A stretch of 64,000 bases of DNA from Himantopus leucocephalus. Lineage: Eukaryota; Chordata; Aves; Charadriiformes; Recurvirostridae. The stretch's first letter is position 1. Each line of letters starts with the position of its first letter. Where the stretch lies: contig RSEF01000020.1 of the NCBI GenBank assembly GCA_003993805.1, positions 6,925,510-6,989,509 on the forward strand, in the 5' to 3' direction. Of the stretch, positions 37,301-47,268 are shown piece after piece. The translations under genes were made by a program, and so were the position numbers. The notes beneath the pieces were generated by a model that did no database searches, had not been told where the DNA came from, and saw nothing but the letters and a program-made list of their open reading frames with translations.

Positions 37301-39549
37301 GTTACTTAACGGCTAAAAAATTTGCCAGAACTGTCATTGCCCTTCTAGCAGAGAGCTTGTTGTTTGTGAATGCTCAGAGATATCTCGATTGAGATTATTA
37401 ACGACTTTGCAATCAGTTTTCCTTGAGTGTTAATTGTGCTGCAAAATCCTAGGATATTGTGTTAAAAACCATTCAAAAGTCAGTGTCGCATCACAGATGC
37501 ATTTTTGTGCTTAGAAGAACAGATGCCTAAGTTGTGGGCACAGTTTGCCTATAAAAACTCTATTTTTGTCATGAATTGTGCATTTACGTGCACAGGAGGG
37601 GTACTTGTGGTGTTTGTACACATGCGCACCACAAGTGCCTGCATTCATACCCTTTCCTTGCCATCTCTAATGTATAACCGCTGGATGTTATGGCAGGGGG
37701 TCCGAGGAATTATTGACAGGTATTTGATGTATAAGAAAAGCCTTTACAACACAACAAAAAGTCCTGCTTGGTGCATCTGAGTAATTTAAAAAATTGTTTC
37801 AGATTGTAGAATTTTACAAATGGAAAAATAATAGTCTTGTTCTTCCCCCACAAATGTGCGTGCATAGCTCTACCTATAATGTTCGGTAATTGGATTAAAT
37901 ATTAGTTCTCTTTTGTACCCGGACTGTGCAAGCAGCTTGTAAATTACGGAGTAAAAATGTGGAGCTTGTGAATACCCAGTAATAAGTAATGCTCATGCAT
38001 TCTGGGCTATAGCAATAAAAATGGTGCTGATTTAATGAGTCATCAGCATTCCTGAGCTCACAGCAAGAAGTTTAGGGACGGACCTGGGTTTTCTTGCCTT
38101 TGAGGTGTGCACAAGTCTTCCTCTCCCAGGTAGCAGTTGGGTTTGTTCAAATGAATGCAATGATAGTTTTATATCTCAATAAAATGGTGGTACCAGGTTA
38201 TAGATAATACCTCTCACCCTGCAGAATTCCTAGTTGCTTTTCTAAACCCCCTAATTCCTGAATCCTGCAAATACAGCTGTATTGGCAGAAAAGTACATTG
38301 TGCGATGGTGAGGAGGAAAGGGGGAAGCCTGCGTCAAGGTGAAGGGAGCACAGAAGTGCTGCGACTTCTCTGCCACCCACCGGGACCCCTGTGAAATCTT
38401 GCACGAAAGGTCAGCTTTGTGGTGTTGGAAATCGAGAGCGCTTTTCCCTTCTGTGGCACTCATCCAGGGTGGCTAGTGAAGTGTTTTCATTCTTGCCTGC
38501 AATTCCCCCATCAGAAGTGAAGATTCTCGTGCTCCTTATTGTGTTCCATCTATTTTCTGTAGAGTGGAGGAGGTCTCTTTCAAGAGCGGGTTGGGTCTAT
38601 ACTGCAAAGTTGTGCTGGTATCACTGCATGGGAGCTGGGGTTATGAAAAATTAATCCCCCCTCATAGAAATCGTGTTCTTCTTTCTAGCAAGGACACTAA
38701 CCTACTGTCTTTCCGTCCTGCTTCTGCTATGAAAATGAATGTTCATTTACAAACATGGAAGGAAAACCATTAGCATTCTTTCAAATCAAAATAAAATCTC
38801 GTCTTCCCGATTTCAAAGCCCATCCCTCTCGGCAAATCTCATTAATTATCCCAGACAGGTGTTTTTCAACAAAAGCTGCTTCTTGCATTCTCTCTTCTGC
38901 TCTAGCCTCCTACTTGAGCTAATGAAGCTTCAGTGATGCCTCTGGAACAACGGAGCAATTTGTGTAACTACAGGTTGGAGAGAACAAATGAGGGATGGTA
39001 ATTGAGGAAGGGTGCTGAGGAGAGGCGGCGGGAGCAGAGTTCCTCTACCCGTGAAAAGAGATCGCTCATTATTGGTGATTAGGGAGGAAGCATTACAGAG
39101 CCAAAAAGAAAGTGGCTGTGCTGAAAAATGTTCTTTGATAGTTTATTGATATGCAGACGCTGCTCTACGACAGGACCACAGACCTCGCTATGGTGCCCTT
39201 TGCATCCTTGAGTCAATGGAGTGTAGGTTTATATTAAGAGGTGGGAACTGGCATCGCCTCCGCACAGGTCTTACGGGAAGACACTTAGCCCGTTTCTTTA
39301 AAAAGCTCCTGGGTATGATTTACAGCTGCAGTAGCATTGTTTACTAACACTCCGTGCATAAACTGGGTACTTCTCTCTGGAAATAGCCGGGTTCCTTTTC
39401 TGTGCGGAAGCCTATGTGCTTCCACAAATACTTGATGCGTATTTGTAATTACTCCAAGTCTTCTTTCATGGTTTTTGAAAACGGGTCCTGCCCGCTCGGT
39501 TTATGTCTAGACAATAGGAATGGGGTGTTTTTGTCAGCAGGTATGGTAG

Positions 39550-39571
39550 CAAAAAAAAAAAATATATATAT
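39550..39571 (+). repeat. A-run and (TA)n microsatellite
   Basis: An A11-12 run followed by about five TA units. A simple repeat of no evident function. Confidence 0.9.
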
Positions 39572-42500
39572 AGGTGTTTTGCTAGGCTAGTTGACAAGAA
39601 GCCTTACCTTGCCTCGTGGTACTGTGTTTTCACAGTTCATATGTGATTATGCCTAGGAGCTCCCCTAGGAGTCTTAGAGTCCCTGCCTCTTCCAAATGCA
39701 TACAGATGTTCATATTCCGAACACTACACTAAAAATCAGCAGAATTCAAATACTCTTTTAAGCATATCTGAATTGGTAATCAGCTACTCTGAAACTTCAA
39801 ACCAGCTTATAACATTTTCAGTATGAAAACCAGGCTCAGGTGTGACCTCATGTCCAGGCATAAGTAGTTATTTTTCTTTTTTATTTGGTGAGGCAAGAGC
39901 TCTTCTTTCGGGAAGGAATGTAAGTACCTTCCTTGCAAAATCCACCAATGAATAAAATTACTTTCAGCTAAGTTTAGGTAATTCTGCCCATACGGAGGTC
40001 AGAGACCATAAAAATACTGTGCAAATGGCTCACGGTGAAACGTATCCACTTCTTTACTTGTTGGGGAAAGGACTTTAAGACCAAAAGCGCATTCTGAAAG
40101 CGTAGAGAAAAATACCGTTAGGATTTTAAATTTTACAGAAATATATTGATGTCACTGGTGGGACTCTAAGAAAGCGTGTGCTGGCACAGATGGCGTGTGC
40201 CCTTCAGTGCAGGTACATCATGGTCTTACGGATCACTGAAGGCAAAACCAATCTCCACCAACTCCCTGTGAGAATTAGGAATTTTATGAGTCTCTTAAAA
40301 CTGGCTATTTTGCTTACAGCTTTAGCTCTTTGACTGTGTCAACATGTGAAAGGAAGGAATTCCTAGCCCATGTGGTTGTAAAATCCCCTTGAAATTTAAA
40401 GCGGGTGTCATTGCTTTTGAGTGGAGTTACCACCAGTGGATGTAGGGGAAAACTGGCTGTTTGCCTTCGGTACGCAAATATTAATCGTAAGCTAAGAAGT
40501 TGAGATGGGAGGCTCAGACTATCTGGAAAGAAGTCACGTTCAGAATTCGAACAGTTGCAACTCCCTTTTTAAATGGTTGTTCATCATGTGCAGAAAAAAC
40601 AGTTCTGGAGCTAGGAGTGTTAGTGTGTTGGGGTTTGTTTTGTTTTGTTTTTTAAATTTGATTCAATTAATTCAAGCTCTAAGAAGGGGAAATTTATAGA
40701 AGGGCGGGGGGGAGGGGGAAGGCTGCTAAAATAACTCAGTACATGCTCCCTGTTGCTTGGCTCTGGTCTTCTTGCATAATAATGTTTTAACGTTTTGGAC
40801 GTGTATTGGAATGTGGAGGGAATAAGAAAACCAAACCCACCCCCCTCTGTCATCTTCCTATTTTATTCTACCAGAAAAGCCCAAATACCAGTCCCTGCTC
40901 AGGCAAATGTCTCGCATAGGAATTGATAAACTCTTTCTTCATTCATTTGTTTAGTCAGAAGTGGAAGTAACAAGACCCCAGTGTGGAAGGTATTCTCCCG
41001 TCTAGTTTATCAGAGATTTAGCTGTTAACTGGGAGAGCTGTGCGAGTTTGTTTAGATGAGCTTTTTACCTTTTCTCTTATGTTTCATCTCTCTCAAAATA
41101 ACAGAAAAAGTGTCTGTGCTAATGAGACTGCTGGTCTTTCAGTTGTGTTTGGGGGCATTTCTGTGAGAAGCCCCCCAAAAAGGGAGAAGGGAAGGAACCC
41201 AGCAAGGTGTGCTATGCTGTAGTCCTACTCAGTTCTGTTAAATAACTGGTATCTGGCTTGGCTTTTCAGTAGTTGCCTGTAGCATCAGACTCATTTTGGT
41301 GGCAGTAGATGGCATGCAATCAACATCTATTTGCACGCATGCCGAGGACTGGTGAGCAGAAATCAGGGGACCAGAAGGGTGCGTGTTCCACAAGTACAAG
41401 AAAGAGACTTTTGTGTCATGTTGGGGCAAGAGAAGTGGTACCGGCGCCAATGTTGTGGGCATGACTTCAGAATCGGAGAAAATTCTTCCTGGAGAAAGCT
41501 GGCTCTTTGAACGATGGGATGACAAAATGATGAAATTGGGCCTATTTCCCTTTTGCAACCAATTTAGTATCATTTTAACAGTTGCTTGGTCTCTGCTGCA
41601 TTTCAAAGACCTTCCACTGATCCAGTGAAGATCATGCAGGATAGTCTGGAAAAGAAGAAAACAAAATCCTTTTCCTGGAAGATGAGAATGTGAAGGAGGT
41701 AATCGCTATTTAATACCAGCTTAAAAAAAAAAAAAAAACCAGACACAACAATTTCCCTACCCTTTTCTTAAGGTCTAACGCAGCCGGTAGCTTTTCTTTG
41801 TATCCGACTGAACAATCTAGTAGTGCCACCTCTCTTTAGGAACAAAGGAAGAGAACCACAGCTGGAAACCGGCACCTCGTTCCCATTATGACTTTGGCTT
41901 TTTTAGGCAGGCCAGTGGATTTTGTAGGTCACAGGAAGAGTTAGTGTTGGTGTAACCTTTTCAGATCTAAGTTGCATGTAACATCCTCTGGAAAAGAACC
42001 AGAGTTGGAAACAATTAACTGATGTGTGCTCACCCACCCTTAGTGTGCGGTCAGAAAACTACTCATCAGAGGAAAGAGAAACTCAGCTGTTTCAAGAGCT
42101 TTTTCTTTTTTTTTTCCAAAATGTGTAGGCTTTAACTGTCTCTTCTGGCAAATCCACTGATGTTTTGCTTTCAGTTGGATTTTATAATTTCCAGCAACAC
42201 CCTGTTTACCATAAAATATTTGGCAAGCTTCATATAAAAATACTTTATTGGGGTTTTCAGAAGGTAGCAGACACAAGGAAAGGTACAAGCAGACTCAACA
42301 GCACATACTGTCAATTCTCAGTACGCTTGCTTCAAAGGATATATTTTAACCATGTATAACGGTCTGACTGAACATATCACAAGACTGAAATATCATATAC
42401 ACAAAACAAGACATCATTTAAAACCTGACTTCAGGTGACAATACTGATCTACTCAACGAGTATCACTGGAATAAAGTTGGATAGCATTTTCTTTTATTCC

Positions 42501-43699
42501 TAGCAGCAGCCAAGCAGCAGTTTGCTTACAACAGCGAAGTGTAATTGGCAATCACAACATCTTAAGCTTTTGGGTACTACTTTACAGCGTTTGGGTTTCT
42601 ATTTGTAGTTGTAGTTTTCAGACTTATGACCTTGAACTTCCCTGTACAATACTGTTAAATATGAGCGTTTGCCATGGCAACTCATTATGCATTTGTATTA
42701 CTATGTCACTGAGCAGTGCCAGCAGAGACGGGCAGTTGAAGTCTTTCGCTTTACGGTCATACCACATCTGTTCCCAAAGAGGTTACAGAATAAATGGGCA
42801 AGTATGATGAAGCACGAGATGGGAAGCAGAGACAAAATGCCCAAGATTTTATGTTAAGACTGAGGCTAGAGCCCTGCTCTCTTGAATCTGGTGCTCTATC
42901 TGTGGAAAGAGTTGGCTGCTTTAAAAAAAACTAAAAATTAAAAAAAATTGATGCTTACGTTGCCTGGATCAGCTCAACGCAGGTCTCCGTTCAAATTACG
43001 TATTTTAAAAGGAAGCATGCAAGAGTTCTGGAACTTGCTAAAATTAAGAGGTCTGAAACAAACTTTAAAAAATGGAACACAAGTTTTACTTCTCCCAGTG
43101 CTTGTCGTTCTCTAGCACATTGCAGGATCTTAAATATACTCTTTTGGCAGAAGAGATTTTAAAATGCCTTTGGGTCATCATGAGGGAGACTATGGAGCAG
43201 CCGCTGCCCCGCTGGCCCCTTTCCCGGGGGCACAGCAGCCCTCTTCTCGGGGTCCGCCAAGGGCTCCGGCAGGACCAGGGGCTGACCTTGCTCCTGCTGC
43301 CCAGTCCCAGGCAGGAGGGCAGGCAGTGCGCCGGGTGCTGCGGGAGCACTGCTCCGTGGGCGGCCGGACGCAAAGGAAACCGGGTCGGTTTTGAAGTAGG
43401 GACCAGGGAATGCCAACAGGGTGCTTCAGGATGCTCGATGCCTCTGAGTCTGGCTGGAGGCTCCTTCGGGCAGAGATTTGTCCCTTCTTGGGGAGTGGAA
43501 GGGACATCGATTGCACCACATGTAACGGGCATCTAGATTACGGCTGTAGCTGCTGTAGCAGTAATGAGAAATGAGGCGTTTTCCTTCTGATTTGTTCTTT
43601 TTTTTCTGTATCGTCACACGTGTTTAATAAGTGTAAGGAAAACCCCCTCCCATTCATGGGAAACATCCCGTTTGTGAGCAGGTAAAATGTAGTTTAGTC

Positions 43700-44052
43700 C
43701 AGTGGGTTTAGGTTAGGTATTTATTTTTGTCAGCTTTTATTTTTCAGTTTTTAACAAAATGCTGGTGCCACTCCGGCTGACTAGGTGGCAGCAGAGCTCT
43801 TTCGTGGCACCTGCAAGTGGAGGACACAGATTTCACTGCCTGTGATTAACGTCAAAATACCCCCTTACCCTTCCATTCCGCATGATTTTGTTGTTGATGG
43901 ACTAGAATAAATGAATAGTGGTCTCACTGCTGCCTTCCTCGCATGGCCCAGAGCAGCGCTCCCAGGTTCTTCCGAGGAAGCCAGCTACAGTACTTTTCCA
44001 TAACACGGGTGTACTGAAACAAGGCTCTTCTCGTCCGCACATGGGGCTGGCT
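43700..44052 (-). other. HRH3: HRH3 3'UTR (inferred)
   Basis: This sequence follows the HRH3 stop on the minus strand. Candidate minus-strand AATAAA signals are at 43736-43741 and 43720-43725, giving a 3'UTR of roughly 310-340 nt. A CTCF-like motif on the plus strand (TGACTAGGTGGCAG, 43778-43791) falls inside. Confidence 0.5.
43778..43791 (+). promoter_or_regulatory. CTCF-like motif
   Basis: TGACTAGGTGGCAG matches the core of the CTCF consensus CCASNAGGKGGCRS at 12 of 14 positions, failing only at the first two. It sits close to the 3' end of HRH3. A single motif match is weak evidence for occupancy. Confidence 0.35.
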
Positions 44053-44937
44053 TCACTTCCAGCAGTTCTGAAGGGGATCGTGAGGTTGAATCTTTAGCTT
44101 CTTGGGACAGAGGAGTTTCATAAAAGCTCTTCTGAAGCTGTAGTGGCAGAGAGGGTAGAGGACAGGGTTGACAGCCGAGTTGATCCACAGCAGCCAAAAA
44201 GAAGTCTCATACCAGTAGTCAGAGATGCAGTGGCCATGGCAGCCAGCGCGGATGATCATCAGGAGAGTGTACGGTGCCCAGCAAATCCCAAAAATGCCCA
44301 CGATGATTGCCAGTGATTTAGCCACTTTCTTGTCTCTAGAGAGCCTGAAGCGTTGAGTCATGCTCTGGGACACTATCTTCATCCGTTTCTCTAAGGACAG
44401 AGTGGATGCTGAGTTTTTACAGCTCTTTTTGTTGCAACACTTGGGTTTCCCGGAGCTCTCGGAGCTTGTTGAGAGCAGGTCTTTGGCACCCAAGCTGGCA
44501 GTGGAGGCCGCCGCTTGAGCTTTGCTCTTAGAGAGGTCGAGGGTTTCCGCTGGCTCCTTCTGCTCCCACTTACAGCATTTCAAAGAAAGCTTTGCTTCTG
44601 GGCTCATTTCCATCTCTTCAGTGAAGGACTGGTTGTGCACTTCGTGGAAAATATCCAGGCGTATTTTAGTACGCTTCTGTATGTTCAGGTAAATGCTCAG
44701 GTTGAAAAACATTACACTGATGAAAGGGGTGAAAAACTCCAGCGTAGAGGCTGTCATGAGAAAATACCAGTTGTAGAAAAATTCAGCGTAGCATTCCCCA
44801 GTGGGGATGATACTCCGGCCTGATATATACTCCCAGCTGATGATGGCGGGTCCGTAGAGCAGGAACGCTAATACCCATACCATCACCATCTTCAGCACCG
44901 CTCGCTTGGTGTTGCCTTGCTGGGCTCTGTAGGCCAC
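44053..44937 (-). CDS. HRH3: HRH3 coding exon 3 (terminal)
   Basis: Acceptor CCATTGCAG. It encodes VAYRAQQGNTKRAVLKMVMV onward: TM4, second extracellular loop (GECYAEFFYNWYF), TM5, the long third intracellular loop, TM6, TM7 and the C-tail; it ends with a stop at 44053. Confidence 0.97.
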   Translation of the reverse strand: MAYRAQQGNTKRAVLKMVMVWVLAFLLYGPAIISWEYISGRSIIPTGECYAEFFYNWYFLMTASTLEFFTPFISVMFFNLSIYLNIQKRTKIRLDIFHEVHNQSFTEEMEMSPEAKLSLKCCKWEQKEPAETLDLSKSKAQAAASTASLGAKDLLSTSSESSGKPKCCNKKSCKNSASTLSLEKRMKIVSQSMTQRFRLSRDKKVAKSLAIIVGIFGICWAPYTLLMIIRAGCHGHCISDYWYETSFWLLWINSAVNPVLYPLCHYSFRRAFMKLLCPKKLKIQPHDPLQNCWK

Positions 44938-46583
44938 CTGCAATGGGGAAACCTTTTCTTAAGTATGGCCACACACCCCAACTGGTTGAGGCTCTTCACA
45001 AATAAACTGTTAGCGTTCCTGGTAAAGTTGCTAGGCAATATCCCAGCAGTCTAACAAATTCATATGCCATAGGCAACAGGAGCAATCGCTAGATAAATCA
45101 CACTCCTGCAGGGAAGACTTAGAACCCTCTATCTTGCAGCTCCAAACCCAGATGTGGCTTCTGCTTAGTGGAAATGTACTGAGTTGGTTGGAGCATGGCA
45201 GTCTGCTGCACCTTGCCACTTGCCTGAGCTGTCCCCAGCTACTCCCTGCAGCTCCCGGGGAGACGCACGCCTCAAACGCCTGGGCTAGGCGGGCATCTAG
45301 CGCTGGCTCTCCCCGAGCCTTTGTAGCTAATCCGTGTTGCATTTGGAGTCGGGGAACCAGCAGACAGCACTGGAGCCGATCTGCCTGCGAATTGCTCGTT
45401 ACCTCCTGCAAAAGGCTGAGAGTTTTCATCTCCCCACGCACCCAGAGACCTCAGGGCTGTCTGTGCCCTGCCGAAGTTGGTACTGCAATCTACTGCCTTG
45501 GTAGCCAGGGAGAAGCTGGGAGTCCGACTGCAATCCGCTTGTTTGTCCTGGAGATAATAAGCCCCTGCAAGTTAGTAATAGGTCTGCTTAGCTCGCTGAC
45601 TCACTTGTACGCTGCTGTCCTGTCATCTGGGAAGGGAACACCTGCACAATGGGGTCTGAACCTTGAATGATTTAATTGTGCCAGAAATACTAATCTGAAA
45701 CCACAGCTGAATTATGTATTTGTGGGTAATTATTGCTTTCCATCAGCAAGCTGAAAGATTCCTAATTTCTGGAGGATTCAAAGAGCTTTTAATTATTACA
45801 GAGAATCTGGAGAGTAAAGCAGGAGGAGAGTTATTCCCCTCTCAGCTGCCATGACAGGACTCACCGCTCTTGTCACCGAGAGGAATCTGTCATAGCTAAT
45901 CAGTACGATGTTGAAGACCGAAGAGGTGCAGAGCAGGTAATCAACTACCAGCCAGAGTTTGCAGAGGCTTCTCCCGAAGATCCATCTCCCCGTCAGCACA
46001 TAGGGCACGTACAAGGGAATGCAGAAGGCACCTGCAACCACAGCCTTCCCTCGGCATCGGGATGCGGGGACCCCCCCCCGGGGGGGGCCGCGGGCTCCGA
46101 CCCGGCTCCGAGAGCCCCGCACCCGCCGGCGGCCGCCGCTCGGCTCTCCCCGCCCGGGGGAAGGGTGCGGGGGGACGGGGACCGGGGGGTGTCCGGGGGG
46201 GGACGACCCCGGGGCTGAGGGAGGGCGTCGGGGGGGGGGCAGGAGGGGGGCACGGCCGGAGGGGACCCCGCGGGAGCAGCCGGGGCGCCCCCCCCCGCGC
46301 CCCGCCGGGTGCCCGCCGCGAAAGTTACTGTCGGGGCGCGGAGCCCCGCCGGGGGGGCGGGCGGCACTTTACCTACTAGGAAATCCGAAATGGCCAGGTT
46401 GAGGAGGAAGAAGTTGTTCTGGGTGCGCAGGCTGGAGTCCGCCACGAAGGCCAGCATCACCAGCGCGTTGCCGGCCACCGTGACGGCGATCAGCAGGGCC
46501 ATCAGCGCGCCCAGCGCCGCCGTGCCCGCCGCGGCGAAGCGCCCGGCGGCGGCGGAGCCGTTCAGCGCCCCGCCGCTCTCCAT
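44053..46583 (-). CDS. HRH3: HRH3, histamine H3 receptor, complete (3 exons)
   Basis: Coding exons on the minus strand: 46583-46373, 46031-45865 and 44937-44053, GT-AG borders, 420 aa; recalled human length is 445. Class A GPCR landmarks: TM1 GNALVMLAF, TM2 NLAISDFLVG, TM3 with amine-binding Asp101 (LWLVVDYLLC), DRF at 118-120 (the H3 variant of DRY), Cys94-Cys175 for the extracellular disulfide, Glu193 in TM5 (the second histamine contact), CWAPY at 345-349 in TM6 and NPVLY at 383-387 in TM7. It ends PLQNCWK with Cys418, a likely palmitoylation site. Family knowledge: it is a Gi/o-coupled presynaptic auto- and heteroreceptor in brain. The third intracellular loop (about 212-325) is Lys/Ser/Cys-rich, unlike the Pro/Gly-rich human loop. 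The related H4 receptor was considered, but the identity of the core favours H3. Confidence 0.97.
44938..45864 (-). other. HRH3: HRH3 intron 2
   Basis: A 927-bp intron. A 178-aa plus-strand frame crosses it but resembles nothing and has no start or splice context, so it is ignored. Confidence 0.9.
45865..46031 (-). CDS. HRH3: HRH3 coding exon 2
   Basis: Acceptor GTTGCAG, donor GTGAGTCC. Its 167 nt encode GAFCIPLYVPYVLTGRWIFG through ISYDRFLSVTRA, the end of TM2 to the DRF motif. Confidence 0.97.
46032..46372 (-). other. HRH3: HRH3 intron 1, extremely G-rich on the plus strand
   Basis: A 341-bp intron made almost wholly of G and C with many runs of four or more G on the plus strand (C on the transcribed sense strand). 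It includes a spacer-less C9-G8 palindrome at 46071-46087. G-quadruplex potential lies on the template strand. Confidence 0.9.
46373..46583 (-). CDS. HRH3: HRH3 coding exon 1
   Basis: The ATG is at 46583-46581. Its 70 codons plus one base run from MESGGALNGSAAAGRF (one N-glycosylation sequon, Asn8-Gly-Ser) through TM1 and TM2 to SDFLV; donor GTAAAGTG. The N-terminus is Ala/Gly-rich. Confidence 0.95.
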
Positions 46584-46718
46584 GGCCCGCGATCCGCGCC
46601 GCGCCGCCGCCGCGGGGCTGCCGCCCCTCCCCGCCCCGGCCCGCCCCGCCTCCCCGCCCCTCCGGGGGCCGCGGCCCCGCTCTGCACTGCGGCCGGTGGG
46701 ACCGGCGCTCCAGCCCCG

Positions 46719-47268
46719 AGCACCCCTGCGTCCCCTCGGAGCAACCCGGAGTCCTCCCGGAGCATCCCTGCATCCCCTCAGAGCATCCCTGCATCACCCC
46801 AGAGCAATCCTGAATCCCCCGAAGCATCCCTGCATCCCTCCAGAGCAATCCTGAATCCCCCGAAGCATCCCTGCATCCCTCCAGAGCATCCCTGCATCCC
46901 CCGAAGCATCCCTGCATCCCTCCAAAGCATCCCTGCATCCCCCCAGAGCAATCCTGCATCCTCCAAAGCGTCCCTGCATCCCCCCAGAGCAATCCTGCAT
47001 CCTCCAAAGCATCCCTGCGTCCGCCCGGAGCAACACTGCATCCCCTCAGAGCATGCCTGCATCCCTCCAGAGCACCCCTGAATTGCCCAAAGCATCCCTG
47101 CATCCCTCCAGAGCAACTCTGCGTCCCTCCAGAGCATCCCTGTGTCCCCCCAGAGCATCCCTACATTCCTCCTTCCCTCTCAACCTGGGAACATCCTTGA
47201 ATCCTCCTAGATTATCCCTGCATTGTCCCCCAGGAACATTCCTGCATCTCCCCAATGCATCACCCCCA
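46719..47268. repeat. 20/21-bp minisatellite upstream of HRH3
   Basis: About 22 clear units of 20-21 bp with consensus AGCATCCCTGCATCCCTCCAG run from 46719 to 47172, then about three degenerate units to 47268. Many units alternate 21 and 20 bp as a 41-bp higher-order pair (AGCATCCCTGCATCCC..., AGCAATCCTGAATCC...). It lies 136 bp upstream of the HRH3 ATG. The phase mix keeps several minus-strand frames open (GMQGCFGG and the like), which are not genes. Confidence 0.95.

Larger units (their letters stand above)
35632..43700. other. Intergenic region between MTG2 and HRH3
   Basis: AT-moderate sequence with no recognisable gene. It includes candidate conserved blocks at 37140-37300 and 37920-38060, an (A)n(TA)n run at 39550-39570, a G-rich tract near 40705-40720 and a GC-rich island at about 43195-43390. 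Open frames up to 154 aa occur in the GC-rich island on both strands and look like composition artefacts. Confidence 0.7.
46032..46720. promoter_or_regulatory. HRH3: CpG island at HRH3 5' end
   Basis: High CpG density spans intron 1, exon 1 and about 140 bp upstream of the ATG. No TATA box is seen. The minisatellite begins where the island ends. Confidence 0.7.

Noticed and set aside
43072..43536. 154-aa plus and 148-aa minus open frames downstream of HRH3
   Set aside because: They overlap on opposite strands in a GC-rich patch, have no recognisable domain and no splice context.
45134..45670. 178-aa plus-strand open frame inside HRH3 intron 2
   Set aside because: No domain resemblance, and it lies antisense within a well-defined intron.
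46369..47158. Minus-strand open frames of 126-244 aa with repeated GMQGCFGG-like peptides
   Set aside because: They are translations of the 20/21-bp minisatellite and run on into HRH3 exon 1 in the wrong frame. Repeat length explains the openness.
46719..47268. Possible CRISPR array
   Set aside because: The units are contiguous 20/21-bp tandem repeats without unique spacers, in a vertebrate genome.
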